Shown here piece by piece: positions 40,873 to 49,598 of a stretch of DNA of 52,354 nt. How positions within the stretch are numbered: the first letter of the stretch is position 1; the number at the start of each line of letters is the position of its first letter. The stretch lies in assembly GCA_017540175.1 (NCBI GenBank), contig JAFYBN010000020.1, positions 1-52,354 of the forward strand. The letters run 5' to 3'. The notes under the pieces were generated by a model. That model saw only the letters and a program-made list of their open reading frames with translations, did not search any database and was not told the DNA's origin. Position numbers and translations under genes: made by a program. Origin of the DNA: Clostridia bacterium (GTDB taxonomy: Bacteria > Bacillota > Clostridia > Oscillospirales > CAG-272).

Positions 40873-41691
40873 GACAGGCAGTAAATGCAGAGCCGTGCCG
40901 GAGGAAAGCAGATCAAAGCGCAGCGTCTGTCGCCGGTCAATAGACGCCCTCCCGAAAGGAGGGAATAACCCGGAATGCCGCGGGGCGGTGCCCGCAGGAG
41001 CGCGGTCGGATTTACGAGGATCCGATCCGTTCCGGGAAGACCGACAAACCGGTTTCCACTGAAGTCCCGAAAGGGATGTATAAGACGGATGGCTGACCCG
41101 AACAGCGGAATCGTGGAAATCTCGTTCCCGTATACGATCACAATAACACCGCTCAAGATGTTATAAAAAGCTTGCCGGAGGATCCGTGAAGGGTAAAGGC
41201 AACCAATCCTTTTTGAGCTCGGCGGTTTAGGCCGCGGGATGCGCGGACAGGAGTCGCTTCCTGTCAACCGGCCGCATCTCCTCAATGGCTGAACAGGTCT
41301 GAATTTTCGGTCGGTACCGTGAAAGCGGGCAAGATGGCCCGGAGGAACTTGTTATGGCGGACGCGGGCGCCGACCTTTGACCGGACGAAAAAACGGGCTG
41401 TGGGGCGCAAGCTCTCCCGCGGCAGACCGGCAAGACCGGAAAGCCCCCGCATCCGCTTTCGATCCAGCAGCTTTCACAACCCGGTGCCAAAGTGTCATCA
41501 CGCGCCCGGGACATGCCCAATGGGAGCTGAACGGAAGGGATACCTTCCGAAATCAGCCCGCGCTCGGCGGCGACGCCGCGCGCACAGGCGAAAACGCCAA
41601 CCCGACGGGCAAGGTGCAGAAGGTCGGAGACCGTTAACGCAGGAATTCTGCCGCCGACGCAATAGACGCCTCCTGTGGAGGAAGAATCCGG
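40873..41691 (+). repeat. Internal duplicated RNA module, copies at 40873-40973 and 41604-41691
   Basis: Both copies read GAC(A/G)GGCA, then GCAGA, then CGGAG, then TCTG(T/C)CGCCG, then CAATAGACGCC, then a hairpin (CCCTCC/GGAGGG or CCTCC/GGAGG) and GAA(T/G)AA(C/T)CCGG. The paired stems differ in length and sequence while the flanking single-stranded words are conserved, as in a folded RNA domain rather than a recent DNA duplication. Confidence 0.75.
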
Positions 41692-41965
41692 TTCCGGCTC
41701 CGAGTCGGTCACTCGGAGCACACACCGGAAACCCTGACCCGGGAAACAAGTCGGCCGCCGTTGAACGCGGTCTGAGAAAGGACCGCGGTATAAGGCAGAG
41801 TTTCCGTACCAGTAGCTTAATCGGTAAAACCAACTGCCGGAAGGCAGCTATTTCAAGTGAAAGCTGGGGGTAACAAATCCCTCCCGGATTCCACGGGTAA
41901 CCGTGGGGGCAGCGCGGTGTTCGGACGGCTACCGGACGCAAGCGGACTTACCGGCGGCGGAACAA

Positions 41966-41989
41966 ACGATGTACGGCACGATGTACGGC
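41966..41989 (+). repeat. 12-bp perfect tandem duplication within the large RNA
   Basis: ACGATGTACGGC occurs twice in a row at 41966-41977 and 41978-41989. Confidence 0.85.
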
Positions 41990-42184
41990 GAAAGCCGGCG
42001 GAAGCTGCTGGATCGAAAGCGGAACACATCATGCGGTATAAGCGGGGCTCAAACGCCCGCGTTCGCGGCAATTGCCTCGGTTCAGGCGGGAAGAGCCCCA
42101 CAGCCCGACGGGAGCATCCGCGTCCCATTCTCCATTCGATCGCTGTCGTTTACGGATCCGCACAAGACGGAAGGAGGGATGTCC

Positions 42185-42589
42185 ATGAACAAACGCTGTA
42201 CGAACTCATACTGCCGGAAAACCTTCTCCACCCTGAATTTCGACGGCCATTGCCCGTGGTGCGGCAAAGCGTATCCCCAGCTTGCTCCTGCCGTAAATGG
42301 CACATGCCGCGGCGCATTCATCAAACTGCAGGCAACGAATGGAAAGAGACCCATGCCTCTGTGGATCGACCTTACAGAGGTCCTCGACCATATCCGCGCC
42401 GATCGGCGCCTTTACGCCGCAAAGGCGCTCCATACCCAGTTTCAGGTCCGCGGGTATCGGGCTGATTTGAGAAGCGTGCTGAACTTCTGCCGGGCTCTTC
42501 AGGATGGGAAACAGCCCTGCACCGTCTGGCACAAAACCGGCGAGATCAGAGACAACCTGCCTGTGGTGAAGGCGAGGGATGGGGGGTAA
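42185..42589 (+). CDS. Small zinc-ribbon protein downstream of the large RNA
   Basis: 134 residues. The N-terminus MNKRCTNSYCRKTFSTLNFD carries CxxxxC, followed by CPWCGKAYPQ, together a four-cysteine zinc ribbon within the first ~28 residues. The C-terminal half has a helical stretch RRLYAAKALHTQFQVRGYRA that loosely recalls the ribosomal L7/L12 C-terminal domain; I treat that as a weak resemblance. AAGGAGG lies 7 bases before the ATG at 42185 and only 1 base before an in-frame ATG at 42179, so 42185 is the start. It directly follows the structured RNA and is closed by a strong terminator, so the RNA and protein may be one transcript. RNA binding is a reasonable guess only. Confidence 0.8.
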   Translation: MNKRCTNSYCRKTFSTLNFDGHCPWCGKAYPQLAPAVNGTCRGAFIKLQATNGKRPMPLWIDLTEVLDHIRADRRLYAAKALHTQFQVRGYRADLRSVLNFCRALQDGKQPCTVWHKTGEIRDNLPVVKARDGG

Positions 42590-42628
42590 AGCGGCACGGG
42601 CACAAATCCCTTTCGCGCGCAGAACCGC

Positions 42629-42676
42629 ACGGGAGCCGTTTCCGAAACGAAATCGGAAGCGGCTCCCGCTTTTTCT
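42629..42676 (+). terminator. Strong terminator after the zinc-ribbon gene
   Basis: GGGAGCCGTTTCCG (42631-42644) and CGGAAGCGGCTCCC (42654-42667) pair over 14 bases with one G-U, loop of 9, followed by GCTTTTTC. Confidence 0.92.
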
Positions 42677-42690
42677 GTTGATGCGCGGAC

Positions 42691-44955
42691 TCACCCCGAG
42701 GTTTCGCGGTATTCCCGCACGAAGCGCAGGATCGGTTCCCGCGGCAGGGATCCTTCTTCCCCGACGAGGAAGAGATAAACCGCGCGGCATGTCGTTCCGT
42801 CCTTTGCGGCCTCGCAGACGACCGAGAAGGACTTTCCCTCGGGGACCGGGAAGGAAACGCGGTTCCCGGAGAGCCCGACCGGGATGCTCAGCTTTTCGTT
42901 GTCCGCGCCGGAGAGGAGCGAATACCCGTCCCGGTACGCTTTGACCGAAAGAGAATCCGCTCCGATCCCGTGATCATCGCAGAGGAACGCGTACCCCTCG
43001 AAACCCTCGCCAACTCTCCAGACGAGCCTGTCGTAGCGAAGCGTGAGCCGGAGCGGCTTCTGCGCGTCGCGCCAGAACAGGAGGGCGAGCTTCGGATTCC
43101 CGTAATAGTCGACCATCGACGTGCAGGAGACGTTCGGCCACGGCTCGTTCAGCTGCCACACGATGGAGCCGACGTTTTCCTGCGCGGCGGGCGCGAACGC
43201 CTCCCCGGGGGCGAGGAGTGCGGGCTTCGCCGTTTTCGCGCGGCGGCGGTGGGCTTCGACGGCATAGCGGATCCCCTCCGCCTGCAGGTACTGGCTGAGA
43301 TCGCAGAGCTCTTCGAGGTCGTCGATCTCCCCGAACAGCGGGCGTTCGCGGTAGGCATAGGTGTCCCACCACTCCCCGCGGTGCCGCCAGACGAGGCTCT
43401 CGCCCATCGTCGTCACCTTTTGATGCTCGGGCGTGAGAACGGAGCGGATGGAATCGATGTTCGACATGCCGTCCACGCCGAATTCGCTGTGCAGAAGGAT
43501 CGTGGATTTGTTGTACAGCTCGTACTGGGTGCGCACGCCCTCGTATTTCCACGGGCCGTGGATGTCCTGATTGCGCTCCGGCCTCATCGGATCAAACCAC
43601 TCCGTCGGACCGGACGCGGAGGTCGGCAGCATGAGCACGTCCGGCGCGAGCTCGTCTGCGATCCCTTTCAGCATGGCGAGGTTTTCGTCCCCGAAGGTCG
43701 AGGGGATCCCGCTCTCGTCCATCAGCTCGTTGCCGCCGCTTAAATAGGTCAGGGAGACGTGGTTCCGCTTTACCGGCAGGGCGGCGCGGGCGGTCTGCCC
43801 GATCAGCTTCAAAAACTCCGGGCGTTTCGACGGGATGTTGTCGATGCCGGAGGAGGACTGGATGAACTCCTGCCAGACCATGATGCCGTATTCGTCGCAT
43901 AGATCGTAGAAATCCTCGCTCTCGATGACGCCGCCGCCCCAGACGCGGATGAGGTTCACCCCGGCGTCCCGCGCGAGGGAGAGCAAGCGCTCGTACCGTT
44001 CGCGCGTCACCGTTCCGATCATGTGGTCGAGCGGGGTCATGTTCACGCCCTTGATGTAGACGGGCACGCCGTTCACGACGGGGATATAGGGCAGCACGTC
44101 CGGGTCGGCGCAGTCCGGCTTTCGGTATTCGACGGTCTTCAATCCGACGCGGAACGTCCTCTCGTCGTCGGCAGTGGTCAGCGTCAGATCGTATAGGGGC
44201 TGCTCTCCCCAGCCGTTCGGATACCAGAATTCGGGGTCGGGAACGGTCAGCGTGAGCTCCCCGCACGTCGTCCATCCGTCGCCGGCGAGCTTCCCGCGAA
44301 GGGAGAGGAGGGCGCGGAACTTCCGGTTCGCCGCCGAAACGGTCAGCTTTCCCCCTTCCCGGCAGCGGATCATCACGTCACGGACAGGGTCGGAGCAAAT
44401 GTCGAGATACGCCGCGCCGTCGAGCCCGAGGTCGACGAGGCGCGTGCCGAAATCCCATTTGTAACCGAACCGCGCCTTCTGCGTCCAGGTGCGGCTGGTG
44501 TACCCGATCTGTCCCATTTCGTCCGGCGCGCTCTCGAGCACGACCGTGAGCGTGTTCTCCTCCTCGCGGAGTACCTCCGTCACGTCGACGGTCAGCGGCG
44601 CGTACATGCCGGTGTGCTCGGCGATCTTTCGGTCATTGAGATAAACGTGCGCGTGATAGTCGATCCCTTCGAGCACGAGCCGGACGCGCCGCCCGCCCGT
44701 CTCCGGCATGGGGAACGAGGTCATATAGCTCCAGAAGCGGTTCGCGACCCATTCGCACAGCAGGGAGTTCATTTCAAAATACGGATCGGGGATCACCCCG
44801 GCGCGGCGCAGGTCGTCGTAAACGCTCCCCGGCACTCTCGCGGGAACGCGCGGCGTGACGGCCGAGAATTTTGCGCCGGTCTCGACGGACGCGCCCTGCA
44901 TCACGGTCCAGGGCCACGACCCGGCGACGGTCCAGTCACAAAGGGGGATTCTCAT
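42691..44955 (-). CDS. Beta-mannosidase-like glycoside hydrolase family 2
   Basis: 754 residues. The N-terminal sugar-binding-like domain has the beta-mannosidase pattern VPGSVYDDLRRAGVIPDPY and KARFGYKWDFGTRLVDLG. In the TIM-barrel, SGGNELMDE supplies the acid/base Glu after Asn, and LLHSEFGVDG supplies the nucleophile Glu. It should release beta-linked mannose from the ends of mannans or N-glycans. No signal peptide is present, so it is cytoplasmic and acts on imported oligosaccharides. At 754 residues it is shorter than many (~820-850), with a reduced C-terminus. The start lies 16 bases after a CGGGAGGT site. It shares a symmetric promoter region with the divergent serine hydrolase. Confidence 0.93.
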   Translation of the reverse strand: MRIPLCDWTVAGSWPWTVMQGASVETGAKFSAVTPRVPARVPGSVYDDLRRAGVIPDPYFEMNSLLCEWVANRFWSYMTSFPMPETGGRRVRLVLEGIDYHAHVYLNDRKIAEHTGMYAPLTVDVTEVLREEENTLTVVLESAPDEMGQIGYTSRTWTQKARFGYKWDFGTRLVDLGLDGAAYLDICSDPVRDVMIRCREGGKLTVSAANRKFRALLSLRGKLAGDGWTTCGELTLTVPDPEFWYPNGWGEQPLYDLTLTTADDERTFRVGLKTVEYRKPDCADPDVLPYIPVVNGVPVYIKGVNMTPLDHMIGTVTRERYERLLSLARDAGVNLIRVWGGGVIESEDFYDLCDEYGIMVWQEFIQSSSGIDNIPSKRPEFLKLIGQTARAALPVKRNHVSLTYLSGGNELMDESGIPSTFGDENLAMLKGIADELAPDVLMLPTSASGPTEWFDPMRPERNQDIHGPWKYEGVRTQYELYNKSTILLHSEFGVDGMSNIDSIRSVLTPEHQKVTTMGESLVWRHRGEWWDTYAYRERPLFGEIDDLEELCDLSQYLQAEGIRYAVEAHRRRAKTAKPALLAPGEAFAPAAQENVGSIVWQLNEPWPNVSCTSMVDYYGNPKLALLFWRDAQKPLRLTLRYDRLVWRVGEGFEGYAFLCDDHGIGADSLSVKAYRDGYSLLSGADNEKLSIPVGLSGNRVSFPVPEGKSFSVVCEAAKDGTTCRAVYLFLVGEEGSLPREPILRFVREYRETSG

Positions 44956-45001
44956 GGGGACCTCCCGTAAAGAAAATTTAGAGTGTTCTGCCCGCGGGGT
45001 C

Positions 45002-45050
45002 TTGAGTCCGCGGCGATTTTATTATATAATAAGAACAGCACGAAAGTCAA
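45002..45050. promoter_or_regulatory. Divergent promoters sharing a palindromic -10
   Basis: Plus strand: TTGAGT (45002-45007), 17 bases, TATAAT (45025-45030). Minus strand: TTGACT (45045-45050), 18 bases, TATAAT (45021-45026). The two -10 boxes overlap in the palindrome ATTATATAAT (45021-45030), so RNA polymerase can open the same DNA for either direction. Confidence 0.8.
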
Positions 45051-45167
45051 GCGTGAACATGAGAAAGCGTCCCGGTCCGTCTCCCCCGCGGCCGCGGGAC
45101 AGGAAACGGGGTATCCCGTCCGCGGACGGTTTTCTCCCATCCAATTTCGAACCATAAGGAGGCAGTT

Positions 45168-46556
45168 ATGTTTGAACGCGTATCCCCCGAGGAAGCAGGC
45201 GTCCACAGCGACGGGATCGTCCGCTTTTTCGACGACATGAAGGCGAAGCGGCTGCACATGCACGCCGTGATGATTCTCAGGCACGGAAAGGTGATCGCCG
45301 AGGCGGAATTCGCCCCGTGGTCGAAGAACAACCTCCACATGCTCTTCTCCCTTTCGAAGAGCTTCACGTCCACGGCGGTGGGCTTTGCTGTACAGGACGG
45401 ACTGCTCAGGCTGAGCGACCGTCTGATCGATTTCTTCCTCGATCTGCTCCCCGCGGAGCCCTGCGAAAACATGAAGAAAATGACCCTGAAGCACCTGCTC
45501 ACGATGAACACCGGGCACGGCGAGGAACCCCGGTGGAACGGGGACAACTGGGAAAAGGTCTTTATCCGCAGCTACGTCGAATTCGAGCCGGGGACGCATT
45601 TTCTCTACAACACCTTTGCCACCTACATGCTCGCCGCCGTCGTGCAGAAGGTCACGGGCAAAAAGCTGCTCGCGTATCTGCGCGAAAAGCTGATGGATCC
45701 CCTCGGCATGAGCCCGGATATCCGGTTCGACGAATCCCCCTCCGGCGTGGCGACGGGCGGCTTCGGTCTGAACGTCCGGGTCGGGGACATCGCGAAGCTC
45801 GGCCAGTTCTATCTGCAGAAGGGAAAATGGGACGGGAAACAGCTTCTCGGCGAGGACTGGATCCGGGACGCCGCGACGCCGTGGTCCGACAACAAAAATC
45901 ACGGCGGAGAAAACTCGGACTGGGGCTCGGGCTACGGGTATCAGTTCTGGATGTGCAGACCGGACGAGGTATTCCGCGGCGACGGCGCGTACGGCCAGTA
46001 CTGTGTCGTGATGCCGGGGCAGGACATGGTGATCGCGATTTTGAGCGGCATCGGCGACATGGGCGCGGTACTCGATTCGATCTGGACGAATATCCTGCCC
46101 TGCGTCGCGGACGGGCCGATTGCCGCATCGGGCGCGGAAAACGCTCTCTCCGCCCTGCAGATGGATGCGAAAACGCCCGCGATCTGGGAGGAGGACGGCA
46201 CGGCGGTGAGCGCTCCCATCCCGGAGGAGGGCTGGCTCGGCACCTACCGGATGCGGCCGAATTCCCCCCTCGGGATCGATACGTTCACGCTCGGCGCCGA
46301 CGGCGTGACCCTCTCAAAAGGGGACGACGCGGAGACTTGGGCGCTTTCGCTCGACGAATGGATCCCCGCGGCGGGTAATCCCGAAGTCGCCGTCCGCGCG
46401 GCAAAGACGCGGGACGGGCTGATCCTGCACAGCTGCCGGGTGTTCACGCCGTTTGAGACGATCCTGACGCTGACATTCACCGCCTGCGGCGTGGAGATCC
46501 GAGGCAGGGGGAACCCGGGCAGCGGGGAGTTCACGGAGATCGGGTACAAGATGTAA
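45168..46556 (+). CDS. Serine hydrolase of the beta-lactamase/transpeptidase-like family
   Basis: 462 residues. The S-x-x-K motif is SLSK (Ser61, Lys64) in LFSLSKSFTSTAVGFA, and the Tyr motif is YNT at 147-149, fitting class C/esterase-like members. A C-terminal extension from about residue 345 (EEGWLGTYRMRPNSPLGIDT) looks like a small barrel. There is no signal peptide. Such proteins act as esterases, amidases or D-amino peptidases; resistance to antibiotics should not be assumed. AAGGAGG lies 7 bases before the ATG. It starts a same-strand run that includes a glycerophosphodiesterase and a second serine hydrolase. Confidence 0.88.
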   Translation: MFERVSPEEAGVHSDGIVRFFDDMKAKRLHMHAVMILRHGKVIAEAEFAPWSKNNLHMLFSLSKSFTSTAVGFAVQDGLLRLSDRLIDFFLDLLPAEPCENMKKMTLKHLLTMNTGHGEEPRWNGDNWEKVFIRSYVEFEPGTHFLYNTFATYMLAAVVQKVTGKKLLAYLREKLMDPLGMSPDIRFDESPSGVATGGFGLNVRVGDIAKLGQFYLQKGKWDGKQLLGEDWIRDAATPWSDNKNHGGENSDWGSGYGYQFWMCRPDEVFRGDGAYGQYCVVMPGQDMVIAILSGIGDMGAVLDSIWTNILPCVADGPIAASGAENALSALQMDAKTPAIWEEDGTAVSAPIPEEGWLGTYRMRPNSPLGIDTFTLGADGVTLSKGDDAETWALSLDEWIPAAGNPEVAVRAAKTRDGLILHSCRVFTPFETILTLTFTACGVEIRGRGNPGSGEFTEIGYKM

Positions 46557-46583
46557 GGTTCACATCATCAGAGGAGGTTTCCC

Positions 46584-47279
46584 ATGGCTGTTATGATCGC
46601 GCACCGCGGTTACAGCGGTAAATTCCCCGGAAACACGGCGCTGGCGTTCCGGGAAGCGGCAAAGCACGGCTCGGGCGGCGCGGAAACGGACATCCGGCGC
46701 ACGAGGGACGGCGTTTTCGTCACGAATCACAACGCGGAGGTCGTCTTCGCGGACGGGGAGGAGATGACGATCGCGGAGCACACCTTCGCAGAGCTTTCAG
46801 CGAAGCCCCTGCGCAATACGCTGACGGAGGACGACGTGCGCCTCTGCTCTTTCCGCGAATATCTCGGGATCATGCGGGAAAACGGCATGATCTGCTTCAT
46901 CGAGCTGAAGGACGATTTCTCCGAGGATGACGTGAAAGCCGTCTTCGCGCTCGCCGCCGAGGTCTACGACCTGAAAAAATGCATCCTGCAGTCCTTTTCC
47001 TTTGAGAACCTCATCCGCGCGCGCGAGCTCTTTCCCGACCTGCCCCTCATGTGGACGTACGGAGGTGAAATGACGGGCTGGGAGCGCTGCTTCGAGCGGG
47101 GCTTCTCCATCGACGCGAGCAAGAAGGTCCTCACGGAAGAGATGATCGAGGCGTTCCACGCGCGCGGCCTCGAAGCCGCCGTCTGGACGGTCAACGACGA
47201 AGAAACCCTCGCGAAATACCGCGCGCTCGGCGTGGACTACATCGAATCGGACGTCTTCGGAGGGGAGGAAAATCCATGA
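46584..47279 (+). CDS. Glycerophosphodiester phosphodiesterase
   Basis: 231 residues, the usual length. The catalytic pattern is H7-R8-G (AHRGY), FPGNT (usually PENT), E34-T-D36 (GGAETDI) and His49 (NHN). It hydrolyses glycerophosphodiesters such as glycerophosphocholine into glycerol 3-phosphate and an alcohol; without a signal peptide it acts in the cytoplasm. The YSGKFPGNT segment replaces Glu by Gly in the PENT motif, which may affect metal binding. GAGGAGG lies 7 bases before the ATG. The gene overlaps the following serine hydrolase by ATGA, indicating coupling. Confidence 0.92.
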   Translation: MAVMIAHRGYSGKFPGNTALAFREAAKHGSGGAETDIRRTRDGVFVTNHNAEVVFADGEEMTIAEHTFAELSAKPLRNTLTEDDVRLCSFREYLGIMRENGMICFIELKDDFSEDDVKAVFALAAEVYDLKKCILQSFSFENLIRARELFPDLPLMWTYGGEMTGWERCFERGFSIDASKKVLTEEMIEAFHARGLEAAVWTVNDEETLAKYRALGVDYIESDVFGGEENP

Positions 47280-48142
47280 GCCGGTTTCTCGACGACTGCG
47301 CCGCTTATCTGCGCGCGAACTCTCTCTCCGTCATCCGCGTGTCCGAAATCAGGGACGGCGGAGAACCCGAAACTCTTGAATTCAAACCGGGCAATCCCTG
47401 TCAGAACACGTACAGCGTCGCGAAGACCTTCGCCATGACCGGGATCGGCCTTCTTTACGACCGCGGGCTGATTTCGCTCGACGAGCCGGTCTGCTCCGTC
47501 CTTGCCGACGAGATCGCGCCGTACCGGGACGAGATCGACCCCCGCTGGTTCACCTCGACCGTAGAGATGGCGCTGACCCACCGGCTCGGCCTGCCCGGCG
47601 GGTTTCTCGACATCGACGTGAATCCCTCCGCCCTCTTCGGGCGGGATTACCTCCGACACATGATGACCCATCCGCTCGACTACGCGCCGGGAGAAGGGGC
47701 AAAATACTCCGACGGCGCGTTCTACCTCGTCTCCCGCCTCGTGGAAAAGAGGGCGGGTATGCCGCTCGACACCTATCTCTGGCGCGAGCTCTTCTGGGCG
47801 CTCGGTTATCAGGAAATGGCATGGAGCCGCTGCCCGCTCGGTCACGCGATGGGGGCGACGGGGCTCTATCTGCATTCGTCCGACATGGTGAAGCTCGCCG
47901 CGCTCTATCTGGACGGCGGGCTTTGGCACGGACAGCGTCTTCTCTCGGAGAAATGGGTCGAGCTCGCCGTGACGCGGGAATTCGCGTGGAACTGGGACGC
48001 GGAGCACCGGATGTGCGCGAAAGGCGGCATGCGCGGCCAGATGATTTTGTTCATCCCAGGGGCGCGGCGCAGCGTCGCGATCCAGTCCTTTGAGGGGGCG
48101 GCAGCAGAGACGGCGACGTTCGCGCGGGATTATCCGGAGTAA
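47276..48142 (+). CDS. Serine hydrolase, beta-lactamase-like
   Basis: 288 residues. The catalytic S-x-x-K is SVAK (Ser47, Lys50) in TYSVAKTFAMTGIGLLYD, and the Tyr motif is YSD (144-146). The protein has no signal peptide or C-terminal extension, unlike the homologue at 45168. GGGGAGG lies before the ATG, inside the end of the glycerophosphodiesterase gene, with a 4-base overlap. Substrate unknown; an esterase acting on the same class of small esters is a reasonable guess. Confidence 0.87.
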   Translation: MSRFLDDCAAYLRANSLSVIRVSEIRDGGEPETLEFKPGNPCQNTYSVAKTFAMTGIGLLYDRGLISLDEPVCSVLADEIAPYRDEIDPRWFTSTVEMALTHRLGLPGGFLDIDVNPSALFGRDYLRHMMTHPLDYAPGEGAKYSDGAFYLVSRLVEKRAGMPLDTYLWRELFWALGYQEMAWSRCPLGHAMGATGLYLHSSDMVKLAALYLDGGLWHGQRLLSEKWVELAVTREFAWNWDAEHRMCAKGGMRGQMILFIPGARRSVAIQSFEGAAAETATFARDYPE

Positions 48143-48185
48143 ACGCCCCAGCCCGAAATCAATCCATCAAAACGGAGGATCGGCC

Positions 48186-49586
48186 ATGTCCATTCTCGCA
48201 TCCTATATCGTTCCCCATCCCCCGCTCATCGTGCCCGAGGTCGGCAGGGGCGGGGAAAAACAAATCGAAGCGACCCGCGCGGCGTATGTCCGGGCGGCGG
48301 AGGAAATCGCCTCCCTCGATCCCGAGACGATCGTCGTCACAAGCCCGCACGCCGTGATGTACCGGGATTGGTTCCATCTCTCGCCGGGGAAATCGGCGGC
48401 GGGATCGTTCTCACAGTTCCGAGCGCCGGGCGTGCGCTTCGACGTGCGGTACGACGCGGAGCTTGTGAGAGAGATCGAACGGCTCGCTGAGAAAGAGGAT
48501 TTTCCCGCGGGCACGGACGGGGAGCGCGACCCCGCGCTCGATCACGGGACGATGGTCCCGCTCTACTTCATCGAACGGGCGTACGCGGGGCGGACCCTGC
48601 CGATGATCGTGCGGATCGGGCTGTCCGGCCTGCCGCTCGAGGATCACTACCGGCTCGGCCAGCTCATCCGGCAGGCGGTCGAGAGCATCGGGCGGCGGAC
48701 GGTTTTCGTCGCGAGCGGAGACTTGTCCCACAAGCTGCGGCAGGACGGCCCCTACGGCTTCGCGCCGGAAGGACCGCTCTACGACGCGCGTCTCATGGAC
48801 GTCTGTTCCCGTGCGGCGTTCGGCGAGCTCTTCGATTTCGACGAGGCGTTCTGCGACAAGGCCGCGGAGTGCGGTCACCGCTCCTTCGTCATCATGGCGG
48901 GAGCGCTCGACGGACAAAAGGTCGACGCGGAGGTGTGGTCCCACGAGGACGTCACCGGCGTGGGCTACGGCATCGCGGCGTTTCATCCGGGCGAAGCCGA
49001 CGAAAGCCGCCGTTTTCTCAGCGTACGGCAAGTGGCTGCACAGGCGCGGCTCGACGGTCTGCGGGAAACCTGCGATCCGTGGGTGCGGCTGGCATGGCAG
49101 TCCGTCGAAAGCTATGTGACAAAGCGCAGAGTCCTGCCCCTCCCGGAAGCGTCCGCTCTGCCGGACGCGCTGACGCGGACGAGGGCGGGCGCGTTCGTCT
49201 CCATCCACAAGCTCGGACAGCTGAGGGGCTGCATCGGCACGATCGCCCCGACTCGGAGCTGTCTCGCGGAGGAGATCATTCACAATGCCGCGAGCGCCTG
49301 CGCGCGCGATCCGCGGTTCGAGCCCATCCGCCCGGATGAGCTGCCCCTGCTTGAGATCTCGGTGGACGTGCTCGGCGAGGCGGAGGACATCAGCTCGCCC
49401 GCCGAGCTCGACGTGAAGCGGTACGGCGTGATCGTGAGCCGCGGGGTGCGGCGGGGACTGCTGCTGCCCGACCTCGACGGCGTGGACACTGTGGAGGAGC
49501 AGATCGACATCGCGCGGCAGAAGGCCGGGATCGCGCCGGGAGAGCGATTCACGCTCCAGCGGTTCGAAGTTGTGAGACACACATAA
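48186..49586 (+). CDS. AmmeMemoRadiSam proteins B and A fused (Memo-like plus AMMECR1-like)
   Basis: 466 residues. Residues ~1-270 are the Memo/LigB-like part, opening ASYIVPHPPLIVPEVGRGGE with the metal-binding His-Pro-His type segment and TSPHAVMYRDWF. Residues ~295-466 are the AMMECR1 part with the hallmark LRGCIGTIAP. The third component, a radical SAM enzyme, is encoded 12 bases downstream. The three-part set is widely conserved from bacteria to humans; its chemistry remains unsettled. ACGGAGG lies before the ATG at 48186; the longer frame upstream overlaps the serine hydrolase gene and is rejected. Confidence 0.93.
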   Translation: MSILASYIVPHPPLIVPEVGRGGEKQIEATRAAYVRAAEEIASLDPETIVVTSPHAVMYRDWFHLSPGKSAAGSFSQFRAPGVRFDVRYDAELVREIERLAEKEDFPAGTDGERDPALDHGTMVPLYFIERAYAGRTLPMIVRIGLSGLPLEDHYRLGQLIRQAVESIGRRTVFVASGDLSHKLRQDGPYGFAPEGPLYDARLMDVCSRAAFGELFDFDEAFCDKAAECGHRSFVIMAGALDGQKVDAEVWSHEDVTGVGYGIAAFHPGEADESRRFLSVRQVAAQARLDGLRETCDPWVRLAWQSVESYVTKRRVLPLPEASALPDALTRTRAGAFVSIHKLGQLRGCIGTIAPTRSCLAEEIIHNAASACARDPRFEPIRPDELPLLEISVDVLGEAEDISSPAELDVKRYGVIVSRGVRRGLLLPDLDGVDTVEEQIDIARQKAGIAPGERFTLQRFEVVRHT

Positions 49587-49598
49587 GGGGGGCGGGAC

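Larger units (their letters stand above)
40711..42170 (+). ncRNA. Candidate very large structured non-coding RNA, about 1.45 kb
   Basis: No frame here has a ribosome-binding site with a plausible protein. Perfect hairpins, by contrast, are dense: TCCC-GAAA-GGGA (near 41066), GACAGG/CCTGTC (41246-41265), CGGAAGG-GATA-CCTTCCG (41532-41549), CGGCG-GCGA-CGCCG (41565-41578), GCTCCGAGT/ACTCGGAGC (41697-41719), CTGCC-GGAA-GGCAG (41834-41847), TTTC-AAGT-GAAA (41851-41862), CCACGG-GTAA-CCGTGG (41891-41906). Many loops are GNRA type. A ~90-100-nt module occurs twice. Promoters stand upstream and a small protein gene begins directly downstream. I cannot match it to GOLLD, ROOL, OLE, HEARO, group II introns, RNase P or rRNA by eye. 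Ends are estimates. Confidence 0.7.

Noticed and set aside
41800-41900. A tRNA-like stretch (AGTAGCTTAATCGGTAAAA resembles a D-arm, and TAACAAATCCC resembles a T-arm)
   Set aside because: No 7-bp acceptor stem, no standard anticodon arm (the middle hairpin has a GGAA tetraloop), and the T-loop has the wrong size. I treat it as part of the large RNA, though a decayed or mimic tRNA fold cannot be excluded.
40711-42170. Group II intron
   Set aside because: No domain V-like hairpin with the expected terminal motif is visible, and no reverse transcriptase frame exists within or near the region.
45168-48142. Beta-lactam resistance genes
   Set aside because: SxxK and Tyr motifs show the serine hydrolase fold only; both lack signal peptides and sit with a glycerophosphodiesterase, so an esterase-like role is more plausible.
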